The notes beneath the pieces were generated by a model. That model was not told the DNA's origin. It ran no database searches and was given only the letters and a program-made list of their open reading frames with translations. A stretch of DNA of 51,938 nucleotides. Source: an uncultured Bacteroidota bacterium (lineage in GTDB: Bacteria > Bacteroidota > Bacteroidia > Flavobacteriales > BACL11). The position numbers were made by a program, and so were the translations under genes. Positions 17,031 to 24,161 of the stretch are shown piece by piece. Position 1 is the first letter of the stretch. The number at the start of each line of letters is the position of its first letter. The stretch lies in contig CABXPN010000005.1 of the NCBI GenBank assembly GCA_902514225.1, positions 1 through 51,938 on the forward strand. Direction: 5' to 3'.

Positions 17031-18871
17031 TGTGTGGAATTGTAGGATATATTGGAGAAAAACAAGCTTATCCGATTATACTAAAAGGATTACAAAGACT
17101 AGAATATAGAGGGTACGACAGTGCAGGGATTGCTCTTTCTGAAGGAAATGGTATAAATATTCTAAAACAAAAAGGTAAGGTTTCTGATTTAGAAGATTAT
17201 TCTTCTGATAAAAATAAAAATGGAACTATAGGAATTGGCCATACCAGATGGGCAACACATGGAGTTCCGAACCAAAAAAATGCACATCCTCACTCATCAG
17301 GAAATGGGAAACTCGCTATTATACATAATGGAATAATTGAGAATTACGACTCTTTAAAAAAAGTGTTATCTGAAAAGGGACACACTTTTAATTCTGACAC
17401 GGATACAGAAGTTTTAATTCATTTGATTGAAGAAATTAAAGAACATGAAAATTGCAATTTGTTTGAGGCGGTAAGACTTGCATTAAATAAAGTAATTGGA
17501 GCCTACGCAATTGTAGTGATGGAAGAAGGAAATAATCAGGAATTTATTGCTGCCAGAAAAGGAAGTCCGTTAGTTATTGGAGTTGGTAAAGGAGAATATT
17601 TTATTGCATCAGACGCAACCCCTATAATTGAATATACCAGAAATGTTGTATATCTGGAAGATGGAGAAATTGCAAGAGTAAATAAAGCAGAGGAATTAGA
17701 AATTAAAACTATTTCGAATACAAAAATATCTCCTTATATACATGAGTTAGAAATGAGTTTGGATTCTATTGAAAAAGGAGGGTTCCCTCATTTTATGCTA
17801 AAGGAAATTTTTGAGCAACCACATGCTGTTTCAGATACACTTAGAGGTAGAATAAACCCGAAAACAAAAGATGTTATTTTGGGAGGATTATCTGAATACG
17901 AACAGAAAATTAAAAATGCAAATAGGATAATAATTGTAGCTTGTGGTACATCTTGGCATGCAGGACTTATTGCAGAATATCTGTTTGAAGATTTAACCAG
18001 AATACCGGTTGAGGTAGAGTACGCTTCAGAGTTCAGATACAGAAATCCGATAATAAACGAAAATGATATTGTAATGGCTATTTCTCAATCTGGAGAAACA
18101 GCAGATACGTTAGCTGCATTGGAGTTAGCAAAAGAAAAAGGAGCTACAATTCTAGGAATTTGCAATGTTGTAGGATCCTCCATTGCCAGATTAACAGATG
18201 CAGGATGTTATACTCATGCGGGACCAGAAATTGGAGTTGCATCTACAAAAGCATTTACTACACAAGTTGTAGTTTTAACTTTAATGGCTTTAAGAATTGC
18301 TAAACTAAAAGGAACAATAAATAATACGGATTATCATACCCTAATTACAGAGCTTGAACTTATTTCTGCTAAAATTGAAGAAGTTTTACAATCTGATAAA
18401 TTAGTTGAAGAAATATCAGCTAAGTTTAAGGATTCACTCAACTTTTTATACTTAGGAAGAGGATATAACTTCCCAGTAGCACTGGAAGGAGCATTAAAGT
18501 TAAAAGAAATTTCCTATATACATGCGGAAGGATATCCTGCAGCAGAAATGAAACATGGGCCAATTGCTCTTATTGATGATAAAATGCCAATTGTTGTTAT
18601 TGCAACTAAAAAAGGGAATTACGAAAAAGTAGTAAGTAATATACAAGAAGTAAAAGCTAGAGGTGGAAGGCTTATTGCTATTGTAACCAAAGGAGATACA
18701 ACCGTAAAAGAAATGGCAGATTATGTAATTGAAATTCCGGAATGTTCAGAACAACTTACTCCGTTACTTACAAATATACCATTACAATTACTCTCGTATT
18801 ATATTGCAGTAATGAGAGGATGTAATGTAGACCAACCAAGAAATTTAGCGAAATCAGTTACGGTAGAGTAG
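17030..18871 (+). CDS. glmS: Glutamine-fructose-6-phosphate aminotransferase (isomerizing)
   Basis: Makes glucosamine 6-phosphate from fructose 6-phosphate and glutamine, the entry to UDP-GlcNAc, peptidoglycan and LPS. The N-terminal nucleophile is Cys2 (MCGIVGYIG). Next come the glutaminase motifs GHTRWATHG and NGIIENY, then two SIS domains with ACGTSWHAG, SQSGETADT and SSIARLTDAG. The C-terminus PRNLAKSVTVE is the conserved GlmS end. It is full length at 613 residues. The final codons and the 20 bp after the stop are repeated imperfectly at 20524-20557, next to an accessory gene patch. glmS 3' ends are a classic insertion target (attTn7). Confidence 0.97.
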   Translation: MCGIVGYIGEKQAYPIILKGLQRLEYRGYDSAGIALSEGNGINILKQKGKVSDLEDYSSDKNKNGTIGIGHTRWATHGVPNQKNAHPHSSGNGKLAIIHNGIIENYDSLKKVLSEKGHTFNSDTDTEVLIHLIEEIKEHENCNLFEAVRLALNKVIGAYAIVVMEEGNNQEFIAARKGSPLVIGVGKGEYFIASDATPIIEYTRNVVYLEDGEIARVNKAEELEIKTISNTKISPYIHELEMSLDSIEKGGFPHFMLKEIFEQPHAVSDTLRGRINPKTKDVILGGLSEYEQKIKNANRIIIVACGTSWHAGLIAEYLFEDLTRIPVEVEYASEFRYRNPIINENDIVMAISQSGETADTLAALELAKEKGATILGICNVVGSSIARLTDAGCYTHAGPEIGVASTKAFTTQVVVLTLMALRIAKLKGTINNTDYHTLITELELISAKIEEVLQSDKLVEEISAKFKDSLNFLYLGRGYNFPVALEGALKLKEISYIHAEGYPAAEMKHGPIALIDDKMPIVVIATKKGNYEKVVSNIQEVKARGGRLIAIVTKGDTTVKEMADYVIEIPECSEQLTPLLTNIPLQLLSYYIAVMRGCNVDQPRNLAKSVTVE

Positions 18872-18891
18872 TGGGAGTATTTTAGGTTGAT
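18857..18891. repeat. Left copy of a ~35-bp imperfect direct repeat spanning the glmS stop codon
   Basis: GTTACGGTAGA (18857-18867) and TTTTAGGTTGAT (18880-18891) both recur exactly at 20524-20534 and 20546-20557 in the same order, with nearly the same spacing (12 and 11 bp). On the minus strand the second block reads as the start of the QPK... segment of gene X. Confidence 0.8.
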
Positions 18892-18893
18892 CC

Positions 18894-20189
18894 CTATTCA
18901 ACCACTATCTTTTTCTCTGTACTACCATCATCATATATTTCAATGAATGGAGTGTTAGTTTGAGGTTTTGTTTCTCTTCCTAATATATCAACTACCTTTT
19001 CTAATTTTCTATTTGAAGATATTGGAATATTGAATGTTGAGGTGATATTTCCACTATCATCTGTTTTTATTAGATATACATCATAACCATTACCGAAAGA
19101 TTCTGTCCAACCTACAATGATATATCCTCCATCATTAGTTTGTTGAACAGAATGACCCTCATCACCATCATTACCTCCAAATGTTTTATTCCATTGTTCT
19201 ATACCATTTCCATCCGTTTTTATTAAGAAAACATCTGGGACTCCATTTGTATTAGAACGTTTCATTCCACATATGATATAACCTCCATCAGTTGTTTGTT
19301 GAACTGAATTTCCACTACTTTCATGGGACTGAGTGAAAACTTGATCCCATTGTTGATCTCCATTCCCATCTACTTTTAATAAATAACAATCGTGAAGTAA
19401 TCCATTTCCATAAGAATTTGAATATCCAACAATTATATAACCTCCATCGTTAGTTTGTTGTACAGAATACCCTCGTTCACTTATTACACCTCCTAAAACC
19501 TTAGTCCAGAGAGAATCTCCATTTACGTCTGTTTTTATTAAATATATTTCAGAATATCCATTTCCAAAAGATTTTGTTCTTCCACAGACTATATATCCTC
19601 CATCAGTAGTTTGTTGAACAGAATAACTTTCATCGTCTTGTGTTCCTCCAAATGTTTTAGTCCATAGTGAATCTCCATTTCCATCTGTTTTTATAAGATA
19701 AATATCATAACCATTTCCAACATAGTAAGTCACCCCAGTAACAATATATCCTCCATCAGTTGTTTGTTGAACAGAATAACCTATCTCTTCACTAGTTCCT
19801 CCAAATGTTTTATTCCATAGTTCATTTCCACTTCCATCTGTTTTGATTAGATATATATCTTCTTCCCCAAAAATAGTGGGATTTGTGGATCCAGTTATAA
19901 TATATCCACCATCAGTTGTTTGTTGAACTGAATAACCTTTCTCCCGACCTGTTCCTCCAAAAGTTTTATACCATAGTTCATTTCCACTACTATCTGTTTT
20001 AATTAAATAGATATCCCAATCTCCATTACCAAAAGAGTAGGTCGATCCAGTTATAATATATCCACCATCAGTTGTTTGTTGAACAGAATAACCTATCTCT
20101 TCACTAGTTCCTCCAAATGTTTTTTCAAAACTTTGTCCAAATCCAATAAATGGTATAGTGATTAATAGTATTAATAGTAATTTTTTCAT
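18894..20189 (-). CDS. Exported seven-repeat beta-propeller-like protein (passenger gene 1)
   Basis: A 431-residue protein. The signal peptide MKKLLLILLITIPFIGFG is followed by Gln. Seven tandem repeats of about 52 residues run from residue 21 to about 387, each built as [KF]xxGG...GYSVQQTTDGGYI[IV]xG...[IV]YLIKTDxxGxxxW, which fits a seven-bladed propeller. Copies differ most in repeat 6, which lacks the GG (VFTQSHESSG). The C-terminus LEKVVDILGRETKP...FIEIYDDGSTEKK resembles short T9SS-associated tails in Bacteroidota, so outer-surface delivery is plausible. It is convergent with glmS (22-bp gap). A TAGTTTTG -7 element ends 4 nt before its ATG. Ligand and function are unknown. Confidence 0.8.
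   Translation of the reverse strand: MKKLLLILLITIPFIGFGQSFEKTFGGTSEEIGYSVQQTTDGGYIITGSTYSFGNGDWDIYLIKTDSSGNELWYKTFGGTGREKGYSVQQTTDGGYIITGSTNPTIFGEEDIYLIKTDGSGNELWNKTFGGTSEEIGYSVQQTTDGGYIVTGVTYYVGNGYDIYLIKTDGNGDSLWTKTFGGTQDDESYSVQQTTDGGYIVCGRTKSFGNGYSEIYLIKTDVNGDSLWTKVLGGVISERGYSVQQTNDGGYIIVGYSNSYGNGLLHDCYLLKVDGNGDQQWDQVFTQSHESSGNSVQQTTDGGYIICGMKRSNTNGVPDVFLIKTDGNGIEQWNKTFGGNDGDEGHSVQQTNDGGYIIVGWTESFGNGYDVYLIKTDDSGNITSTFNIPISSNRKLEKVVDILGRETKPQTNTPFIEIYDDGSTEKKIVVE
19030..20129 (-). repeat. Seven tandem ~155-bp coding repeats
   Basis: The DNA itself is repetitive: phrases such as ATATATCCTCCATCAGT and TGTTTGTTGAACAGAATA recur once per repeat on the plus strand. Units 1-4 are the most alike, suggesting recent unit duplication or homogenisation. 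Confidence 0.85.
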
Positions 20190-20193
20190 ACCA

Positions 20194-20201
20194 CAAAACT
20201 A
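20194..20201 (-). promoter_or_regulatory. -7 element for passenger gene 1, overlapping the gene X stop codon
   Basis: The minus strand reads TAGTTTTG, matching TAnnTTTG. Its TAG is the stop codon of gene X, and the ATG of the propeller gene follows after 4 nt. Confidence 0.5.
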
Positions 20202-20274
20202 ACAAAAATCAATCTCTATTTTCTCAATCTTCCAATCGGATTCTCTATTCAACCTTTCTTCTCTGATTTTTCCT
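20197..20274 (-). repeat. 78-bp repeat, copy A (3' end of gene X)
   Basis: Matches 20953-21027 with about seven mismatches and a 3-base gap. It covers the C-terminal 24 codons and stop of gene X plus 2 bp. Confidence 0.88.
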
Positions 20275-20447
20275 TTCTTTAAAATTGAGAAAACATAGTT
20301 TCCTTTAAATTCATTTCCTCTTGGGGTTTTGATATTTCGTTCATTAAACCAATTGGAAATCTTTTTGTATCCTAATCCTTTTCCGTGAAGTTCTTTAATG
20401 GTATCGTATAAATATTGTTGGTGTTCTGAATAGAAATAATTATTCAA
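20199..20447 (-). CDS. Gene X: small protein resembling a serine-recombinase accessory domain, possibly 5'-truncated
   Basis: An 82-residue reading frame from a TTG at 20447. The centre, LHGKGLGYKKISNWFNERN and IKTPRGNEFKGNYVFSILKK, resembles the Recombinase domain of large serine recombinases (G-x-x-x-x-I-x-x-x-L/F-N-x-x-x-I-x-T-P-R-G). There is no catalytic resolvase domain. The frame is open upstream to 20557 and continues in style (YSRRKVNLLFDINITDKN), so the natural N-terminus is probably there, but no ATG/GTG/TTG is found in that part. The gene may be N-terminally broken or use a rare start. Its 3' end recurs at 20953-21027 and its 5' end region at 18857-18891. Function unknown; involvement in recombination is inference. 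Confidence 0.6.
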   Translation of the reverse strand: MNNYFYSEHQQYLYDTIKELHGKGLGYKKISNWFNERNIKTPRGNEFKGNYVFSILKKGKIREERLNRESDWKIEKIEIDFC

Positions 20448-20523
20448 ATTTTTATCCGTGATATTGATATCAAATAACAGATTAACTTTTCTTCTAGAAT
20501 AATCTTCCCTTGATAACGATTTT

Positions 20524-20557
20524 GTTACGGTAGAATAAGTGTGTGTTTTAGGTTGAT
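20524..20557. repeat. Right copy of the glmS-tail direct repeat
   Basis: Contains GTTACGGTAGA and TTTTAGGTTGAT as at 18857-18891. On the plus strand it would again encode the GlmS ending VTVE and a stop. On the minus strand it is the upstream open part of gene X (QPKTHTYSTVTKS). Confidence 0.8.
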
Positions 20558-20573
20558 ATTAAAAAACTTTTTA

Positions 20574-20581
20574 TATTTTTG
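20574..20581 (+). promoter_or_regulatory. -7 element for passenger gene 2
   Basis: TATTTTTG matches TAnnTTTG and ends 4 nt before the ATG at 20586, the same spacing as for passenger gene 1. Confidence 0.45.
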
Positions 20582-20585
20582 GAAA

Positions 20586-20954
20586 ATGAAAAAGATATTA
20601 TACATATTTCTAACATTATCAATTCTTACAGTTGGATGTAGTAAAGAAGATGATGTCCAAGTAGTACAGGAAACTACTACACATTTAGATGAAAACCTTA
20701 TTGGTTTATGGAAACAGTCTGAATCTCACACTAACAGTAATTATTATCGTACATTTAGTTCTAATGGAGAATATTCTCATTTTGAAGATGATCTTGATGA
20801 TAATTATATTGATGAATATTCACAAGGGACTTGGTATACGGAAGGTAACGTACTAGTAACAACTGGTTCGACATACTTTTATTATTTATATTCAAATCAA
20901 GATAGTTTAAGAATTGAAGATGGTGATAATCACTCATATTGGGGAAAACAATAA
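20586..20954 (+). CDS. Small lipocalin-like lipoprotein (passenger gene 2)
   Basis: A 122-residue lipoprotein starting MKKILYIFLTLSILTVGC, lipidated Cys at residue 18, followed by an acidic linker SKEDDVQVV. The body (LIGLWKQSESHTN, YYRTFSSNGEYSHFEDD, GTWYTEGNVLVTTG) has the G-x-W and alternating-strand look of lipocalin-like extracytoplasmic domains common in Bacteroidota. The ATG at 20586 was chosen over an in-frame GTG at 20541 because only the former gives a clean signal peptide. The stop codon lies at the border of X-fragment B. Function unknown. Confidence 0.75.
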   Translation: MKKILYIFLTLSILTVGCSKEDDVQVVQETTTHLDENLIGLWKQSESHTNSNYYRTFSSNGEYSHFEDDLDDNYIDEYSQGTWYTEGNVLVTTGSTYFYYLYSNQDSLRIEDGDNHSYWGKQ

Positions 20955-21027
20955 CTAAAAATCAATCTTCACTTTCTCAATCTTCCACTCGGATTCTCTA
21001 TTTAATCTTTCTTCCCTGATTTTTCCT
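20953..21027 (-). pseudogene. Truncated copy of gene X (3' end only)
   Basis: On the minus strand this encodes GKIREERLNRESEWKIEKV and then KIDF plus stop, matching the C-terminus of gene X (GKIREERLNRESDWKIEKI). Nothing upstream matches: identity stops abruptly at 21027 inside the methyltransferase gene. It is a remnant of a second X copy. Confidence 0.88.
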
Positions 21028-21591
21028 CATACAAAAAACATAAGCTGAAGGCACATTCCTGAGTACAAATTTAGTGTCTATAATTTCAAAATATTTTTTA
21101 AAGGTTTGTTTTTTATATTTAGAATATTGAAAAGTTAAAAAGGTGGTATCATTATCCATTATTTTGTTAGTTGTTTGTAAAATGTCTTCTGTTACATCTT
21201 TTGGTATAGATGAAAATGGAATTCCTGAAATTACATAATCTACTTTTTTAACTCCTTCCTTTTGTAATATTTTATTTGTATTTGCTACACAATCCTCATA
21301 AATTACTACATTTTTATAACCCTTAAATTTTTCTTTTAAATTCTTAGCAAACTTTGTGTTTAATTCGATAATAATAAGTTTGTCTGATGCTTTTAAATTC
21401 TTTGCAATTTCGATAGTAAATGGTCCGGTGCCAGGTCCATATTCTACAATTACTAAGTTTTTAATATTAAAATCAACAAATGAAAGTATTTTTTTTGCTA
21501 AGTATTTTGAGGAAGGTAAAACCGCTCCTACACTTTTACTTTTGTTTAAAAACTGATAAACAAATTCTATTTTTTCAATAATTTTTTCCAT
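20998..21591 (-). CDS. Class I SAM-dependent methyltransferase, phospholipid N-methyltransferase-like, with replaced C-terminus
   Basis: A 197-residue cytosolic methyltransferase. SAM-binding motif I is VIVEYGPGTGPFTIEIAKNL, with IIIELN as the acidic post-I strand and DYVISGIPFSSIP as the motif IV region. The N-terminus FLNKSKSVGAVLPSSKYLAKK is typical of PmtA-like and rRNA dimethyladenosine-like enzymes. ATG at 21591 is preferred to an in-frame TTG at 21609. The last nine codons (RKNQGRKIK) and the stop are read out of frame from the X remnant, so the native end has been lost, probably after PSAYVFCM. Most of the fold is intact and the enzyme may still work. Lipid methylation is the best guess; protein or RNA substrates remain possible. 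Confidence 0.75.
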   Translation of the reverse strand: MEKIIEKIEFVYQFLNKSKSVGAVLPSSKYLAKKILSFVDFNIKNLVIVEYGPGTGPFTIEIAKNLKASDKLIIIELNTKFAKNLKEKFKGYKNVVIYEDCVANTNKILQKEGVKKVDYVISGIPFSSIPKDVTEDILQTTNKIMDNDTTFLTFQYSKYKKQTFKKYFEIIDTKFVLRNVPSAYVFCMRKNQGRKIK

Positions 21592-21606
21592 AAAAAATTC
21601 GGAAAA

Positions 21607-21614
21607 CAAATATA
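21607..21614 (-). promoter_or_regulatory. -7 element for the methyltransferase
   Basis: The minus strand reads TATATTTG, 15 nt upstream of the ATG at 21591, between the S41 protease stop and this gene. Confidence 0.5.
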
Positions 21615-21625
21615 ACTAATAAAAA

Positions 21626-23137
21626 TTAGTTTAGAGTTTCTAAAGCCTTAATAAGATATTTGTCAGATGAGTTTATTACCTTAAAATAGTCATTTTTATC
21701 CCAAACACTTTTTACAATTGTTGCTTTTATAAAGAGTTTTAAATCATTTAACTCTTTCTCTCCCATCTCAAAATCTACTTTCTCGGATTTATTTTTTGCA
21801 AATTCTAAGAAATCGAAATATATTTTATCAGCCAACAAAGCCTCTATTCCATCCTCTTTCTTTACCTTTTCTTTGTAAGTAAGTGCAAATTCTGCTATCC
21901 AATTTTTGGATCTTATTTTGTTAAAATTTGTATAATTTAACAAGCTATCTCTGCTTATAATAATATCCGGAGTAATACCTCCTCCACCATAAACAGTTCT
22001 ACCATTTTTAGTTTTAAACTTTAAAGAGTCCTCAATTTCTTCATTTTCATCTCTGCTATATTGTTCCATATAATATTCCTTTTCGTGTTTGCTATATGGT
22101 TTTTGTATACTTCTGCCTGATGGGATATAATATCTTTGTGTTGTTAATCTGACTGCAGAACCATCATCTAAAATAATTTCTTCTTGTACCAGTCCTTTTC
22201 CGAAAGATCTTCTCCCAATTACAGTTCCTCTATCTAGGTCTTGCATACATCCAGATACTATTTCAGATGCAGAAGCAGATCCTTCATCTATTAAAACGAC
22301 AAGTTTCGTATCTATTAATCTCCCATCATTATCAGAAAATATTTCTTCTTTAGATCTATGATTCCCTGCGGTATAAAGTATTAGTTCTCCCTCATCTAAA
22401 AACTCATTACACATATAAATAGCAGAACCTAAATAACCTCCAGGGTTTCCTCTTAAATCCAAGATTAAATTCTGCATTCCTTCTAATAAAAGTCTCTGTG
22501 TCCCTTCATAAAACTCTTTATTTGTTGTTGCTGAAAATCTGTTTACTTTTATATATCCTGTTTTATTATCAATCATATAAGAAGCATCAACACTATACAT
22601 TGGGATGTCCCCTCTTATAATTGTAAAATCCAAAGGTTCTTTTTCTCCTCTTCTGAAAATTTTAACTTTTACTTCTGTTCCTTTTTCTCCTCTAAGATTT
22701 TCTACAACATCAGAGTTTGTTATACCTACGGAAGCAAAATCCTCTCCATCTACTTCTATAATTCTGTCTCCTGAAATTATTCCTAACTTTTCTGATGGCC
22801 CTCCTGAAATTGGAGATACCACAACTAAACTATCTTTTATAATATTAAATTCTACTCCTATCCCACTAAAACTTCCTTGCATATCTTCCTCTATATAAGA
22901 TTGCTCTTTTTTAGGGATATAATTTGAATGTGGGTCTAATTCACTCATTATAGATTGAAGAATTGCATCTTCATGTTCATTTATATCAAAGCCATCTACA
23001 TAATTTTCCTCAATCAATCTGATAATAGAATCAATTTTACCGTTTTCTTCTGTGCTAATCTGAATATAATTCTGACCTAAATAGACGCCTATTATCAGGA
23101 TAATAGCATAAATTATTGGATTACTATTTTTATTCAT
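21626..23137 (-). CDS. S41 family C-terminal processing protease
   Basis: A 503-residue envelope serine protease. An N-terminal hydrophobic anchor (IIYAIILIIGVYLGQNYI) places it in the periplasm. A PDZ domain (about 95-180; FSGIGVEFNI, GDRIIEVDGEDF) recognises substrate C-termini. The S41 core contains GYIKVNRFS, LILDLRGNPGGYL, the nucleophile Ser in GSASASEIVSG and the general-base Lys in RSFGKGLVQEE. It is last in the run mqnC, ribE, comEB and overlaps the dCMP deaminase gene by 8 bp. CtpA/Prc-type housekeeping proteolysis is likely. Confidence 0.93.
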   Translation of the reverse strand: MNKNSNPIIYAIILIIGVYLGQNYIQISTEENGKIDSIIRLIEENYVDGFDINEHEDAILQSIMSELDPHSNYIPKKEQSYIEEDMQGSFSGIGVEFNIIKDSLVVVSPISGGPSEKLGIISGDRIIEVDGEDFASVGITNSDVVENLRGEKGTEVKVKIFRRGEKEPLDFTIIRGDIPMYSVDASYMIDNKTGYIKVNRFSATTNKEFYEGTQRLLLEGMQNLILDLRGNPGGYLGSAIYMCNEFLDEGELILYTAGNHRSKEEIFSDNDGRLIDTKLVVLIDEGSASASEIVSGCMQDLDRGTVIGRRSFGKGLVQEEIILDDGSAVRLTTQRYYIPSGRSIQKPYSKHEKEYYMEQYSRDENEEIEDSLKFKTKNGRTVYGGGGITPDIIISRDSLLNYTNFNKIRSKNWIAEFALTYKEKVKKEDGIEALLADKIYFDFLEFAKNKSEKVDFEMGEKELNDLKLFIKATIVKSVWDKNDYFKVINSSDKYLIKALETLN

Positions 23138-23570
23138 CTCCTAAATTATTTTCATCAAGTTTACACACTTCTACTCCAGCTTCTTTCAAAAAATCAACTC
23201 CACTTATATCCTTATATTCATTTATATATACCAATCTACTAATCCCCGCCTGATGCACTAATTTACTACACTCCTTACATGGAGACATAGTTAAATAAAG
23301 GGTAGCTCCTGTACAATCATGAGTAGAACTTGCTGTTTTTAATATTGCATTTGCTTCTGCATGCAACACAAACCAATGTGTTTTGCCATTTTCATCTTCA
23401 CAACAATTATCAAATCCTGAAGGAGTACCATTATAACCATCAGAAATAATCATTCTGTTTTTTACGATAATAGCTCCTACTTTTTTTCTGTTGCAATGAG
23501 AAAGTTTTGCCCATTCCAAAGCCATCCTCAAATAAGCTTTGTCGTATTTTTCTTGTTTTTTATCTGTCAT
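23130..23570 (-). CDS. dCMP deaminase
   Basis: Deaminates dCMP to dUMP, supplying thymidylate synthesis. The 146-residue zinc enzyme shows HAEANAIL (zinc His plus catalytic Glu) and MSPCKECSK (two zinc Cys), with the dCMP-type DGYNGTPSGFDNCCED between helix and active site. Late-competence ComEB is the same family. It lies 2 bp after ribE and overlaps the S41 protease gene by 8 bp. Confidence 0.93.
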   Translation of the reverse strand: MTDKKQEKYDKAYLRMALEWAKLSHCNRKKVGAIIVKNRMIISDGYNGTPSGFDNCCEDENGKTHWFVLHAEANAILKTASSTHDCTGATLYLTMSPCKECSKLVHQAGISRLVYINEYKDISGVDFLKEAGVEVCKLDENNLGDE

Positions 23571-23572
23571 AA

Positions 23573-24160
23573 TTAAAAATCCATAAAAGCCATTTTTCCA
23601 ATATATTTTCCTACAATATCAAATTCAATATTTACTTCAGTACCAACTTTAAAATTATGGAAGTTTGTATGATCAAAAGTATAAGGAATTATTGCAACTG
23701 AAAAACTATAATCTTTTGAGTTTACAACTGTTAAACTTACTCCATTTACACAAACAGAACCTTTTTCTACAGTTATATTATCGGAAGGTTTATACTGAAA
23801 TGTAAACATCCAAGATCCTTTTTCTTCTGTAATTTCAGTGCACTTTGCCTTCTGATCTACATGTCCTTGTACAATATGACCATCAAGCCTGTCTCCTAAC
23901 TTCATACTTCTTTCTAAGTTCACCTTATCTCCTATTTCTAACTTTCCTAAATTAGATTTATCTAGTGTTTCTTTAATTGCAGTAACCGTATAAATATCTC
24001 CATCAATTTTTACAACAGTTAAACAAACTCCATTATGAGATAAACTCTGATCAATTTTAAGTTCATCTGTAATTTCAGATTTACAACTAACATGTAAATT
24101 ACTTCCTTCTTTTTGTAAATCTACAATTGTAGCTAAACTTTCTATTATTCCTGTAAACAT
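23573..24160 (-). CDS. ribE: Riboflavin synthase alpha chain
   Basis: Dismutates two 6,7-dimethyl-8-ribityllumazines to riboflavin. The 195-residue protein starts MFTGIIE and has the two repeated lumazine-binding barrels, each with its signature: SLSHNGVCLTVVKI (first) and KGSVCVNGVSLTVVN (second), plus GDRLDGHIVQGHVD between them. It lies 1 bp after mqnC, inside a tight minus-strand operon. Confidence 0.96.
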   Translation of the reverse strand: MFTGIIESLATIVDLQKEGSNLHVSCKSEITDELKIDQSLSHNGVCLTVVKIDGDIYTVTAIKETLDKSNLGKLEIGDKVNLERSMKLGDRLDGHIVQGHVDQKAKCTEITEEKGSWMFTFQYKPSDNITVEKGSVCVNGVSLTVVNSKDYSFSVAIIPYTFDHTNFHNFKVGTEVNIEFDIVGKYIGKMAFMDF

Positions 24161-24161
24161 T

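Noticed and set aside
18885..18903. Hairpin GGTTGA/TCAACC after glmS as a terminator
   Set aside because: Only a 6-bp stem with no T run on the plus strand, and it lies partly in the passenger 1 coding end.
20541..20585. GTG start 45 nt upstream for the small lipoprotein
   Set aside because: It puts MCFRLILKNFLYFWK before a perfect lipoprotein signal and overlaps the promoter and the repeat; the ATG at 20586 is better.
18872..21600. Tn7-like transposon at glmS
   Set aside because: No tnsA, tnsB, tnsC or tnsD gene and no Tn7 end repeats are seen. Only the location resembles Tn7 insertion.
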